Assembly: GCA_964036275.1 (NCBI GenBank)
Contig: OZ038433.1
Coordinates: 26,333,485-26,397,484, forward strand
DNA: 64,000 nucleotides
Source of the DNA: Litoditis marina
Lineage: Eukaryota > Nematoda > Chromadorea > Rhabditida > Rhabditidae
Direction of reading: 5' to 3'
The translations under genes and the position numbers were made by a program. The first letter of the stretch is position 1, and every line of letters begins with the position of its first letter. The notes below the pieces were generated by a model. The model did no database searches. It saw nothing but the letters and a program-made list of their open reading frames with translations, and was not told where the DNA came from. Of the stretch, positions 35,101 to 46,914 are shown in pieces.

Positions 35101-38100
35101 GGGAGGTGGTGCGGAATGAGGCAGTTCTCATGCTGTGCGAACTGAGCAGAAACAACTCACAGGTACGCACACACGGGGTGACCATTCCACAAACAGGAAC
35201 CCGTTTTTACAGTTACACGAGATTTTAAATCAAAGTAGGTCAATTTTCCTGAAATTAGCGAAAAAAATTGTCTGAATGAGCTGAGCAGTCAACTTCACTG
35301 GAAATTAAAAGGAAGCCGGTTTTCTAGTAAAATACGTGAATTATCAGTTTGCAGCAAAAAATGCTCAAATTTGTCATATTTAACTGGAAGCGTTCAGCGT
35401 GGTAGCCTCGCAGAAAAGATTGTGGCTAGTCATTTACGTACGCCCATTACCGCCAACGTGAATCCTTGCCATAACTAGTTTTTTTGCAGATCCAGCAGCT
35501 GTTGGCGTACGACAATGCTTTCATGCTGTTGCTGGACATCATTCAATCTGAGCCATTGGACAGTGAGTACTGACTACAGAATGAGGACCAACTTTTTGAT
35601 TTTATTGACTCAACCTTAGAAACGTAATCAGAAACCTAGTAGAAACGTAGTATCTCAGAATGTGTTCAGAAATCTCCAGATTCAACCCTGTTTACCGTAC
35701 AAGCATTATGTTCGTTAGATCTAAGAACTGCCTCAATTTAATAAATGTTCAGAAATCGTTTCTCGTTTCGGAGAGGATCAGTAGTCATACATTAAGAAAA
35801 GTTGGTCCACTTTACAGGCATCGTTGTGGAAGACAGCCTTTTCGTCATTTTGAATCTTCTGCGAAAGAATGCGATGAATCAGCAACTTTTCAGGGAAAAC
35901 AAGTATGTTTACCATATATTTTGCTTAGTAATCGGATCTTTGGATGAATACATTCAACTATTCTCTTCATCTAATCTTAATCTTCTTGAACATATTAATC
36001 TTCATTATCTAAATTTCTCTTCTTTTATTTCTGCAATCGGAGTGCCACATCCAACAATGTGGAAAATCACGTGTTGAATCGTGAATAAACCTATTCTATT
36101 CTAATCCTGTCACTTTTATCCATTTCTGGGGTTCAGGCATATCTTGTAATTTCAGTCTAATAGCCCGTCTGAACGCCGTGTTGGATGTGTTTTTGAATGG
36201 CACCGAGGATGAGCCAGAGGGAGCCGATTGGCCCAAACAGCGCACCGCCAATCTCATATTCCTACTTCAGGTCATCAGGTATGTCAATAGACATAGCCCA
36301 GTGAAGTTATCCGAATAACAAGAAATAATCGAAAAACGGGCTACTTTTTTTGTTGCTGAAAACGATAAAATGTGGTTCATTTTGATGCAACCACGTGTTT
36401 AAATGTAAAAACGCACTCCTTTTTGTCGAGTAGTCGGACCTTACTGGTCTATGTCAATGGGCTTAGTCGGTATGAATAATATCAGATAGTATTGCGCAAA
36501 GTACTCAGAACAGGCCAGTATTTTTGTGTTGTAGGAACACTAATCAACATATAGAGAAAAATGAATTCGTATTTCCGAAAGATTGTAAGAAACAGTAGTT
36601 TACTGTACTGCAACCAATTGTGTGTTCTGGTCGATGCATAACTATTGCTATTGCTAGATTATGTGTTTCTACTCAGAACTAAGAATCTAGCATAGACACC
36701 GGCTGGTCCTATGTTCCGATTCGAGTATCAATGAAATTTCACGAGCCCTCCCTCGTTTTTGAGTCGGAACCCCATAGTAGTATCATTTGGAGAGTGTGTC
36801 AAAATGATGTTCCAGGAGTCTTGTGAGCCCCGATAATGTTGGTAACAACACCCATTCGGCACAAAAAGCAATCCATCATTCGAGTACGTCCTTCATTATT
36901 CATGACATCATGTCATTAATTTGTTTTTTCTCAATCGTATTTGTCGACATGAGCAACGTGAGTGGGGATATTCTGACAAAGTAGTATGAAAACTAAAAGC
37001 ATTTGAAAAAGCTGAATGTTTGGGCACCAAAATTTGCCTGAAAGTGGTTCATTGATCTGTTTGTTTGACGTAGCTATGGTTCAGGAGTAAGTGAAAGATC
37101 AGATTTCATGTCCTTCTCGAACTCCTAGCAAAGTAAATTCACACTCGGTCTTTTACACTCGTTTTTATACTAATAAATATAGTTTTCTCCCAGAAATGCT
37201 GGCCGCCCTGTGTCGTGTTCTATTGTCAGAGACGGGGGTCTCCGTGGAAGTGCTCACAGAGACGGTCATAGCGGTAGCCGAATGTATTCGGGGCAACTAC
37301 ACCAATCAGGAGTACTTCGCCAGCTGCAGCCTCCCCACCGGCGAAACTTCTCTAAGGTTTCATTTTTTTTATTTGGGGTAGAGGCCAAACGTACCACCTT
37401 TACTTTAAACTTCCTATTCTTTTAGTTCCGTACATTTGTAGTCTACAGAGAATGATTGAAATTCTGATGTTCGATAAGAGGGGCCAAACTGCTAAAGGGG
37501 TGGGTAATTTAGGATCTTCCCAGCTAAACGAGCTACTTCAATCTTTCTTCTATGTTTTCGTTGATCTTCTACATTTTCAAAGATTGTACGACCAACAGTT
37601 TTTGTGATATTAAAGATTTAAATGTTTTTTGATGCATATACTATGTTCAGACCAGCCTTGCTCGTGCTTCTCATTTCAATGACTGCGGAGAAGCAGCCAT
37701 TCAAGCTGCGCTGCGCCGTCTTCTACTGCTTCTTGGCCTACCTAACGGACAATGAGTTCGGAAAGACTAAAGTCAGTCCTTTTGCTGTTTACCATCGCAT
37801 ATTTGGGATATAAGTCTGTGAATGGTTTTTATGAGGTATAAACTATCTCTACGTAACCATTTTGTAGGTTCGGTTTTTATAGCTCGATCTCCATTTACCT
37901 AAACTATGTATATTTGTGATGTTTATAGATAGTGGAAACTCTACTCACAACGGCTCAGTCTGACGCTGCGTTATCTACAGGAGGCATGATTTGTCAGGTT
38001 GGTTTCACGTAGTTTTTATTTTCTGGCTCGATGTTTGGGAATTGGAAGTCAGAAATGGTCTATCGCTTGTCGGTGCCGGCTGTATTCAGTATTCACAGTG

Positions 38101-41100
38101 TGAGTGTGGACATACGCCAGAAAAGAGTTCAAGTTCAAGTTACTCCTATTATTCAAAATTTTACGCAGAACTTTTCAGAGGACAGTCTTTGAGGAAAACT
38201 ATGCCGCAAACCCGTAAAAATTCAAAAAAGGAAATTCACGAAAAATCAATAACGATTCACGTCTTGAACTCGAAAAACGGACTCAATTCATACTTTACTA
38301 GTGTGGGAGCGTGGATCAGTTGTTGTTTGTTGGTTGTAGTCGGACTCTCATATGTTCAGGCACTGACCTCTACGGAATCTGTGCAGTCGTGGTTCGGAAG
38401 TGTGTCTCTCCTCCATTGTCTCCTCGATGTATCCCATCTCAGGTATAAAATCAGATTAGCTCAGTTTAGTGTATATAACATCTGAAATTCATTTGTATTA
38501 TCGATTATTTTCCAGAGAGCAGCTTCTACGGGTTCAGCTGACGTTAGTAGTGGACCAACCTCCAGTCTCCCTTCTAAATCATATCACCAGTCAGCTGGTC
38601 GGTTCATGTTGTGTTTATTTGTGCTTCTCCTACTTTGTTGGCTTTGGCACTTAGTTGTCACACTCATGTGTGGATCTTTGTCCTGAATACTAATACACTA
38701 AGTAAACAGGCCGTTTCATAATGTAAGAAGGCTGTGATTTTGGCTGTGTTAATCGAAGTTTACTTCAAAAGCTACTATTGAATGTGATGAAAACTTTTGA
38801 AGTCTTCACCTAGTGGATAACGGTAAATGAAACAATATTTGCAGATATAATTCAGTACAGTTGTCTGAATAGTCGAAAAAAATTGAGAACGGGCCACTTT
38901 CTGTAAATACTAGAAAAATTAGCTGATTGTTGATGCCAAATCATGATTTTACGTATTTGGATAGAAATTTGTTTGGAGTTCAATCGCACCATTACTGGAC
39001 TATGTTTACAGATTTCGTATGGGAACCGTCGTGTGCAGTCCCGCACCGGTATTCTCATGTTGCTGGCAGTCTGGCTGACCGACTGTCAACAGGCGGTTGC
39101 CGCCTTCTCCGCCAATCAGGAGACGCTACAGTATCTGACCACACAGATAGGTCAGTCGTGTCGAAAAGACGAAACGTATTACTTCCTATAAATTCTGAAC
39201 CTTTCTAGTCTTTCTAGTTCATCTGAAAACGTAACAGCTTCTCGTCCATTGCACTTTTGTTTGTATGATCTTTTCATGAAAACTAACTGTGAACACTAGC
39301 ATTAGGGGTAAACACAGTTTGCACAATGTATTTCTATGTGCTTAGTCACTAGTAGGGTTGTTAATCGAGTTCAAAATTTCGAGTTTGCGAGTTTTGGGAA
39401 ATTTCGAGTTTTCGAGTTTTGAGAAATTTCGAGTTTCGATACGACTTTAACAACCCTAGTCACTAGTGAGGATGTGTATGATTTTGTTGTTGGCAACCTA
39501 TCTGTATGTATCTATCGTGTTGTTCAGTTGACGAATGTGGCGAGGGTAGTGAAAGTGAACTGCAAGTAGTGAAGGGACTGATGGCCTTCATTCTCCTCAC
39601 CTGTCTACAGTCAACTACCGACGAAACTGCCAGGTGCGTTCACACAAGAGCTTTTTCAGGTTTTCGAACTATTTTTCGGCGCTACCGAAAGAAAGTTCGG
39701 GAAAGTTGAAGTATTGCCCCCCACTGCAGTTGCCCCCAACGGTGGGGGGGGGGGGCAAACTTCAACGAGTGGGGGCTGAATGTCAATACCGGAAATGTTT
39801 ACTTTTTACCAAACTTAGAAAGGAGGGGAGAAAGAAAAAAAAGTAAATGTTCCCGAAGTTCAATCACACTTTACTCGCTACAATGTTCATTAAGGTGTAG
39901 TCTTTTCGGGTATGTCAAAAAAGACGCGGTGATCAAATTAATCTGGCCATTTGTGACTATTGGGTGATTGTTATGCAATTCATGGTTGGGTTGTTTTTCA
40001 TATTACGTTGTGTGATTTCGTACTGTTTAATACCCGTCCTAACGGACTTTATATTATCCTTATTATGGTTATGAGGAAGGAAGTTGACATGTTGAAGGCG
40101 TTCGCTGGAGCAGTTGTTGGAGCGTCGTGTGGGGAGGGATCTGCTGGTCACGTGCATCGAGGGCGTGTCCCGCACCGAACAGTTCGTCCGCGCCGCCCAG
40201 AAGCCGCAGCCGCTGGCCAAATTCCCCGCCGAACTGTGCCTCGATTTCCACTTCATCAAGTTGTTCAAGAGTCAGGAAGGTGGGTAGTTTTGTTGGTTGT
40301 AGCACGGGTTTAGACTTTGTTTTGCCTAATTTCCTATTTTTTGAAGTATTGTAATATCCCCCTCCCCCTCCTCTGTTCATCTGGTTATTTCTGTTCTTGT
40401 GCGAGCTTATTCGAGCTAGTTCACATGGGATATGGTACGTTGGAGGGTTGGCGTTGCAATGGCGATTATTTTAGATTTAAAATAGGTGGTTTTTCGAAAA
40501 CGTGGACTTGTGGGACAGTTTTAGCGCTTCGTTCCAGACCAGGAAAAAGAACACAGAAGCATCCCGCGTTCAACAAACTGGGATGTTTCACCTATGCTGT
40601 TCCCTCTGAATTCGATCGACGTATTCATCTCTATGCAAAAATTATAAACATCCATCATTTAGCATCTCTGGTGAAGTTGGTGCGTTCGAATGGCGAGTAC
40701 AACGGAGCATCCAATAATGATGGCATCATCCAGTCCTTTAAGGTGAGTTCGAAGACATTCATCCTGATGTGCCCAGCCAACCAGTAAAGTCTCGTGTTGA
40801 ACTTTGTAGTTACTGCCTCCTTCTCGGAACGCGCTCTGTTAATTACAAGTTCGCGTTTGGTCGAAACTGTATTGCAACAAATCTAGAGATATAGTGTGCC
40901 CCGAAGAGACGTCAGGCAGGGTTCATACTTTTTGCTGCCAACTCCGGCAGCAGCAGCAGCCGCTGCCAAGCATTTGGGCAGCGTTGCCGAAATGTTGTTG
41001 CTGCCGGAGTTGGCAGCATGAAATGGCGACAAGAAAGTATGAACGCATTTTGCTGCTCAGATTTTTTTTCTCAAAAATCTCATAGTTACTTAGCTACTTA

Positions 41101-44100
41101 GTTTTTTATAATACTTTATAACCGTTTTCATTATAATATTTTTTGAAAACTCCAGATAGATATTTTTAAACAATATAGAATGTGAATCCGTCGTAATTGC
41201 ACACGATGGCGATGAGACTAAAATTAAAAAAAAAATTTTTTTTTCGAAATTATTTATCGTAGCATGCAGATAAATGCTTATTTTAAGCGTTTTAAGCTTG
41301 AACTTTTCACGGTAGGAAAGTTAAGTTGATGTTTTTAGCAGTTTACACCTGAACATTGGTTTTATTTTAACACTTTCATACTTTACGTGGAAATGTTGGC
41401 AGTTTGAACCTGGACATGAGTTAATGAATCAGATATTGGGCAATCGACCACGGGAAACATGGACATATGTTAAAGGTGGTGGGGGCTAAGTATAAAACTT
41501 TCTAATTCATTCGTATTGGGTCAAATTTGATCAAAATGAGGAGTACATTAGCGCCCGGTGCTCGATGACCACCAACGCGAGACCCTAGCGAGGTCCCAGA
41601 AGATTTACCAGTGGGCATTGTTGCGAACTTAAAAGCAGTAAAAGTTTGAATTTGAAAAAATATTTCTCGGAGCGGGTCACCCTCAACGTCAAGTCGATAT
41701 TCGATTTCCCTATCGTTAACATCCTCTTCTCTGGAAGTTCGACCCTATACGAAGGAAATTGAATAATTTATACTAAAGCCCCCCACCACCCGGGCCACTC
41801 ACAGCTGGGAATCGCTGGTTCCGTATTCCCATCAGGAATGCATGTTCACACGCAGTCCACTTCTCCCTCCCTCCATAAAAGTTTCTCGCTTGTCACTGGA
41901 TTAATGCCATTAGAGTATTCGATAATCCATCATGATGTCTTCAATGAAGGAGGGACCAAAATCAACTCAGAAGAAACTGCTACTACAAAGATCTGTGACA
42001 TGTATGATGATCACCGCCTCGTAACGAAGCGACGTGAAAGAATAAGTATGAAATATGAACCTTTAACCCCGTATCGATATTCGTAATTCTCATGATCGAT
42101 TACCCCATCCGTGAAAATTTGGTTGGAAAATACATGTTTTGGCCACCATGATACTTTAGCCCCCCACCACCTTTAACATTATGTTTATGTTCGATTTCCG
42201 TGGTCGACAACACCATATCTGATTCATTAACCCATGTCCGGGTTCAAACTGCCAACATTTCCACTAAAGTATGGAAATGTTGAAATAAAACCAATGTTCA
42301 GGTGTAAACTGCTGAAAATATCAACTAAACTTTCCTACCGTGAAAAAAAAACTTTTAAAAAAATGTTCGAAAATAAATAAAAACGTTTCATGGATCAAAA
42401 TGAGTTGGCTACATGTCATGCAGTTTGCTAGCGACCAAACTGCAATTGCTGCTCGAGTCGGCAGCAAATTGCTGCCGACTGCAACAAATGTCGCGTGAGT
42501 TGGCAGCAAAAAGTATGAACGCAGACTTGGCAGCAGATTGTTGCTGCTTGCTGCCGGCAGCAAGTTTTGCAGTCGGCAGCACGATCGATAATCACGCTTT
42601 GCATGTTGCTGCTGCTGCTGCCAGAGTTGGCAGCAAAAAGTATGAACCCTGCCTGAGACGACGAGAGGGAAAATTAATATAGGTGACAGCCACGCTGTAT
42701 AAACAGTAATTCACTGTTTTGCAACGACGCTTGTTCTGAGTATGTTCTTAGACATTTCCCAGCCATTTGGACAGTCACTTTTGTAGCGGCCTCGATGAGA
42801 CAGTGTGCAGGGCAGAGAAACTTAGGTGTGTCTGCTGTATCATTGACCAGCATGCTCTCTCGCGTTTGTAGCTGGTCAAGGAAAATGTGAGTGTCTGTTT
42901 TCTTTCTCTCTTTTCTCAGTCCCAGCCTTTCAGGAGTTGATCAAACGACAAGACGAGGAAATATCGATGCTGAAGCAGGACGCGAAGCACATGTTCGCCG
43001 AGAATGAAAAGTTGAAGAAAGAGGTAGTGCTTGTTTTTGCGAGTTTTTTTGAGGAAATTATGGGAGATGGTCTGGTTCAATGGTTGTAGTACCACTGGTC
43101 CCAATCATAATGTGAGGAAAACGTGGTCGTAGTTGGAGCTCTGTGTTCAGAACACGAACGTGTTTACGCAAAGTATATCGCGTGTTTTTCAAGCAGCAAT
43201 TTGTCGCATTTTAGTTCACAATCGGTCTTTTGGAACTAAACGGTTTATATTTGCGTTGATTTAGAACGAAGATCAAGCTCTGTCGAAGGAGATTGAGCGT
43301 CTGCGCGGCGAGCTGGAGGTCTGCTCCACGAAGGCCACCGAAAATGACAATGTTCAACGTCAAATACAAGATATGCACAGGTCAGTTCATAGTTTTCAGG
43401 TGTGCGCTTATAGTGAAAACAAATGCGTGTTCATGTACGAGTAAATCGAAAACTAAAAACCACGCATAACATATAATGTTGTAGGCCGACTTGAAACGTT
43501 AACGTTTATAGTATGAACCGGGTCTCGGACACTCTCATCGACAGTGATGAAATTTCCATTGAGTTTTCATGCAGAACCAGCGTCCTTGAGAACTTATTAT
43601 GTTCCATCACAACTTCAAAAATTTAAAGAGTTCTATCTCTCGTTTTTCGAGATCTTATATGTAACATTTGAAGGAATGAAGGACGTAGTTTTCATGTTTC
43701 CATCGTACATTGTATCTGTCAATAAGTAAGCGTTCAGGGTGAATGAGCAATGGAGACAGGAAGCTGAGAAATACAAGCAATGGGCTCAACAGTGGCAACA
43801 ATACCAGATAGCACAGGTTAGAATATAACTTTTTCGAGTTGTAATAAGTGTAAATATTCGTTGTATTGGTTTAGAAGGTAGTAGCTAAACGCGAATAAAA
43901 GTGGGACGTTCCAGAAAACAAACACGTTTTAGGTTGTCCGACTCCGAATAAAAATTTTAGGTCTGTTTCCATGATTAGTCAAATTGATCTTTGATCAGCG
44001 ACTGATTGGGATGACAAAATTGTAGTTTGTAGTACTATCGCTGTGTGTGTGGTATATCTTGTAGTAGTATTCATACCTGAATTGTTCAGCTTCCGTCCGC

Positions 44101-45131
44101 TCACGACGAGGTCTTGGCTCAACTGCAGCGACAAGTGGCCCAGTTGGAAGAACAGCTATCCTACGGATATGAGGCCTACGAACAACAGTCACACACGGTA
44201 ATTGGGGGACACTTATCAGTTACTTGATGAGGACATCAATATATATAACACCAATATGATGCATATTGATTAAAGGGGATTGGTCAACGAATTAGTTGAT
44301 ATAATGCTGCATTCCATGTCATCAAGTCGCGCATAAGTAAAATAGGAGAACATTAGTGCAAATTAAACCAACTTGCGGGTTTTGGAAACCGGGTGGAAAA
44401 CTCCTGCAGAATAGTTTGTTTCTCGAATTTATGGAGCAGAAAAAAGAGTTTGGTACGAAATATGATATACAGAAAAACTATCACCATTCGAGGAGGCGTT
44501 GCACAATATGATCAGGGGTTTTGGGGTAGAGGCGAAGCGTTTCACTTATATTCTTCTGTTTCCCAACTATTATTTCACACTTCAACTATATTAAACGAAC
44601 TTTCATCCACATTTTCGAGCGACTGTTTCAGGCTAATTGCTCATGTTTCAGCTGGCGCAATGCCAACAGGATCTGGACCAGTCCCGTCGTAGTCTAGAAG
44701 AGGCTCAGTCAAAGGCCAATGCCGTAGCCACACTTCAGGAGAATGGGGTGGAAAAGAGCAATGGAACGAATGCTGGCTCTAATGAGGTGAGAGTTGGTTT
44801 TTCGTTGTGTGGTCACAACAATTCAAAAAACTTCCTTTTGGCCGAAAACAGGAACGCTTGCCTATCTTTAATGCAAATTCACTATTTTTCTAGGTTTCAA
44901 TCGGGTAATTGGATCGTACAACACTTTCCCAGCAAAGGGTTTAGTAATTTTTGATTTCCTTTGCTTTCATTACTATTTGAATTGTTCGCATTTAAGGAGC
45001 TGGAGAAACTTCGTGGTGAGCAGGAAGATCTACTGGTTCTACTGGCAGACCAGCACAACAAACTCAGCAACTACCGTAACCGGCTGCGACAAGTTGGACA
45101 AGTTGTAACTGATGACGAAGACGACGAATAG
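32199..45131 (+). CDS. uso-1: General vesicular transport factor p115 (USO1)
   Basis: Twenty-two exons: 32199-32351, 33471-33641, 34070-34143, 34985-35162, 35490-35562, 35818-35902, 36156-36278, 36816-36883, 37194-37356, 37651-37771, 37929-37997, 38360-38442, 38516-38597, 39012-39150, 39528-39633, 40098-40279, 42920-43023, 43265-43380, 43738-43816, 44090-44197, 44652-44786, 44997-45131. They give 848 residues (human USO1 is about 960). The N-terminal two thirds is the armadillo-type head ([96 protein letters not shown]). Then comes a shorter coiled coil ([33 protein letters not shown]) and the conserved end ([20 protein letters not shown]) with an acidic tail (DDEDDE). p115 tethers ER-derived and COPI vesicles to the cis-Golgi, acting with Rab1 and golgins. 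The ATG lies 3 nt after an acceptor-like GATTGTAG. The intron 40280-42919 hosts a 1.7-kb foldback. Confidence 0.95.
33049..33360. repeat. Foldback element built from AAAAGTAACGG words
   Basis: The left arm begins GGTGAACAACAAAAGTAACGG and the right arm ends CCGTTACTTTTGTTGTTGGCC, its inverted copy. Each arm repeats AAAAGTAACGG several times. It is flanked by CGAAAATGA at 33040-33048 and 33361-33369, a perfect 9-bp duplication. It lies in p115 intron 1. Confidence 0.85.
33836..33967. mobile_element. TTAA-type MITE, family C, copy 3 (diverged)
   Basis: TAAAGTAGGACGATTATGTGG at the left and CCACATAATCGTCCTCTATTT at the right are inverted. The internal pair (TTCCTTTAAACTGTAATTG / TTGCAGTTCAAAGGACC) is kept. 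It is more diverged than the other copies and lies in p115 intron 2. Confidence 0.75.
34552..34702. repeat. MITE-like repeat, family D (CAGTAAGGTCCGACTA ends), copy 1
   Basis: The left end ACCAGTAATGTCCGACTATG matches the inverted ends of related copies at 36298-36450, 38861-38998 and 53068-53214. The interior has the shared phrases GAAAAAGTAGCCCGTTTC and CACGTGAAAATTCG. The right end is diverged (CTGGT). It lies in a p115 intron. Confidence 0.55.
36030..36105. repeat. Dispersed repeat shared with 61745-61840
   Basis: GTGCCACATCCAACAATGTGG, AAAATCACGTGTTGAATCG and AATAAACCTATTCTATTC recur in the same order at 61770-61840 (GCCACCTCTAACAACGTGG, AAAGTCACGTGTTAAATCG, ACAAATCTATTTCATTC). The type is unknown. 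This copy is in a p115 intron. Confidence 0.6.
36298..36450. repeat. MITE-like repeat, family D, copy 2
   Basis: Left CCAGTGAAGTTATCCGAATAA and right TAGTCGGACCTTACTGG are inverted ends. The interior carries CGGGCTACTTTTTTTGTTG. It lies between p115 exons 7 and 8. Confidence 0.65.
38861..38998. repeat. MITE-like repeat, family D, copy 3 (diverged)
   Basis: Left CAGTTGTCTGAATAGTCG and right CGCACCATTACTGG are imperfect inverted ends. ACGGGCCACTTTCTG inside matches other copies. It ends just before p115 exon 14. Confidence 0.5.
39353..39458. mobile_element. hAT-like MITE, family A, copy 3
   Basis: Ends TAGGGTTGTTAATCG and CTTTAACAACCCTA. The interior repeats TTTCGAGTTT. It is flanked by GTCACTAG at 39345-39352 and 39459-39466, a perfect 8-bp duplication. 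It lies in a p115 intron. Confidence 0.9.
39699..39854 (+). mobile_element. hAT-like MITE, family B, copy 4 (internally deleted)
   Basis: Ends GGGAAAGTTGAAG and GTAAATGTTCCC, as in the longer copies, but only about 156 bp long. The flanks GAAAGTTC (39691-39698) and CGAAGTTC are close to an 8-bp duplication. It lies in a p115 intron. Confidence 0.65.
40914..42654. mobile_element. Large foldback element with GCTGCC-rich ends
   Basis: The ends AGGCAGGGTTCATACTTTTT and AAAAAGTATGAACCCTGCCT are perfect inverted copies. Both arms go on with repeated GTTGGCAGCA/TGCTGCCAAC words, then ACGGTAGGAAAGTT..., ACACCTGAACATTGGTTTTA and AATGTTGGCAGTTTGAACC. Central parts (TTAAAGGTGGTGGGGGCTAA, TATTCGTATTGGGTCAAA-like) are related to the arms of the 7138-14465 foldback. 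There is no transposase. The left and right flanks rejoin to match 58300-58495, which lacks the element. It lies in the p115 intron 40280-42919. Confidence 0.85.
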
Positions 45132-46914
45132 ATCAGAAAACTCATCTGAAAACATTTCCACACCTTTTTAGACTGTTAGACACTGTTATTTATCGATTTT
45201 CTGAACCCTCGAGTTAACTACTGCCAGTTTTATTGTCATATTCTATACGATTTGTTGGTTAGCCTACCTTTCAAAGCTACACGAGCACTTTTTTCTGTAT
45301 CTTATAGTTCATATGGCAACTCGAAGAATAAGTCTTTGAAAGCTCATATCCCTTCTAGCTAATATATCGAATTGGTCGTCTTACGTGTCAGAATTTACCA
45401 AAAGCCAAGCGTATCTTTTTTAACTGATTTATTACGCATAAAGCGTGAGATAGTTTTATCCGTTATGCTAGGTATTTATTTTTTGTGATAATTTAGGTTG
45501 GGGAAGGGGAATAATATTCACTTGTAATTGTATAAGGCCCGTTTTGTTTCAATTCTAATGGGCAGGTTTCTTAGTCAAGGATTTTTCAGATCATTTTTTT
45601 CATTTATCATTGCTTTCCTGTACTGTAGATAAGATCGGTCGTGCTCTTTTACTGTGATACTAGTTTTCTTCTGTTTGTTCTACTTGTTTCTACTAAAAAG
45701 TAAATTATTCGCTATGATCACTCGTTTGTGAATTTGTGTGATGTGTTGGGGTGTTCGTACTTTGATCTTTGATTTCTAGATGACCCAGGCGCTTATACAA
45801 TTCAGCAGCAGAGCATGCCGTTTCTCCTAACCGCGGCATTCTGCTTTTGCACTCAATTTCGTAGTAATCATAGCTTCCGCCTTCCTCGATTCAACATCCA
45901 ATCAACATGGCAATTTTAAATCGAACTGCGTTTGTCAGGAGAAAACGGCGGCGAAGTAGGTCATCACTTTTATAGAAAGTACTCCAAAGCCAGATTTTAT
46001 CTTGACGGAAAGGTTGAGAGGAGAAGTAGTTGATATAGTTGCGCTATTCCAATCTGATGACCGGAACCTGTTTTTGTGGTTATACCTGGTTTGGTTAATA
46101 AAACCTACTGCACTAAATAACACGAACTTTCTCTGGTTTCATAACAATAATCATGTTACCATATATGTGTTGTTTATATAGTAATTGTGTCTCGTGACGA
46201 GTCTCTGCGTCTTACTCTTGCTTGTAGTTTGGTCAGGTCAGCCAATCATGGTTGTCTGATCTAGGTTAGCCCCGCCCCCTCTAGTATAAGGGGCATCTCG
46301 GTCATTTGGTCACTTAATAAACCTATATCAGCCACACACCTTAACATAATTCTTGAGGTTGATTGAGAAGTGGGTGATAATTGTATGTTCCCCAATCTGG
46401 TAACCGGAACCCGTGTTCGTGATTTAATACTTTGGACAATAAAAAATGCATTGCACTGAATGAAGAGTACAAACTTTCTCTGGTTTCCTAATAATAATAA
46501 TCATGATTTTCATATATGGGGGTGGTTTTTGTTTCATAGTATAGTGACTGTCCAACAAACAAATTGTCAATAGTTATTGAGCTCTATTGACGTACCGTAC
46601 TCTTTCGGGCAGTCCTTTAAAACTTTTGCTTCAAAGTCGACCTCTATCTTTATCTAGAGCTAGCTCTTAAAAGTTCATTTCACAAGATTCCTTCCTCTCT
46701 CTGAATACTTCCCTCTCTATGTATACTTTCTATATACTATGTGAATTGAATAGTCACGTGAAGTTAGTATTCTAATGAGGATCATTGCACGTTTCTGAGT
46801 TCTGCTGGGTTTAACATGTTTCACGTGACTGTGCAATTGACTAATTAATAGTATACAGCTTCGATGTGCCTAAATATGAGGTTTTGATGTTTTATTGTTT
46901 CTTAGATTCCTCTG
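45132..46914. other. Intergenic region between p115 and chitin synthase
   Basis: p115 3' UTR followed by AT-rich DNA. Two diverged direct repeats of about 150 bp lie at 46015-46160 and 46350-46520 (shared phrases AACTTTCTCTGGTTTC, AATAATCATG, CATATATG). The segment between them (about 46165-46345) ends TTAATAAACCTATATCAGCC and resembles an LTR in layout. I cannot assign it. No coding exon was found. Confidence 0.45.

Noticed and set aside
37991..38485. A 164-codon ORF
   Set aside because: It is mostly intron read-through that ends in p115 exon 12. The exon itself is read in the frame of p115.
40317..40787. A 156-codon ORF on the + strand
   Set aside because: It lies in the p115 intron 40280-42919, has no recognisable domain and mixes hydrophobic low-complexity sequence.
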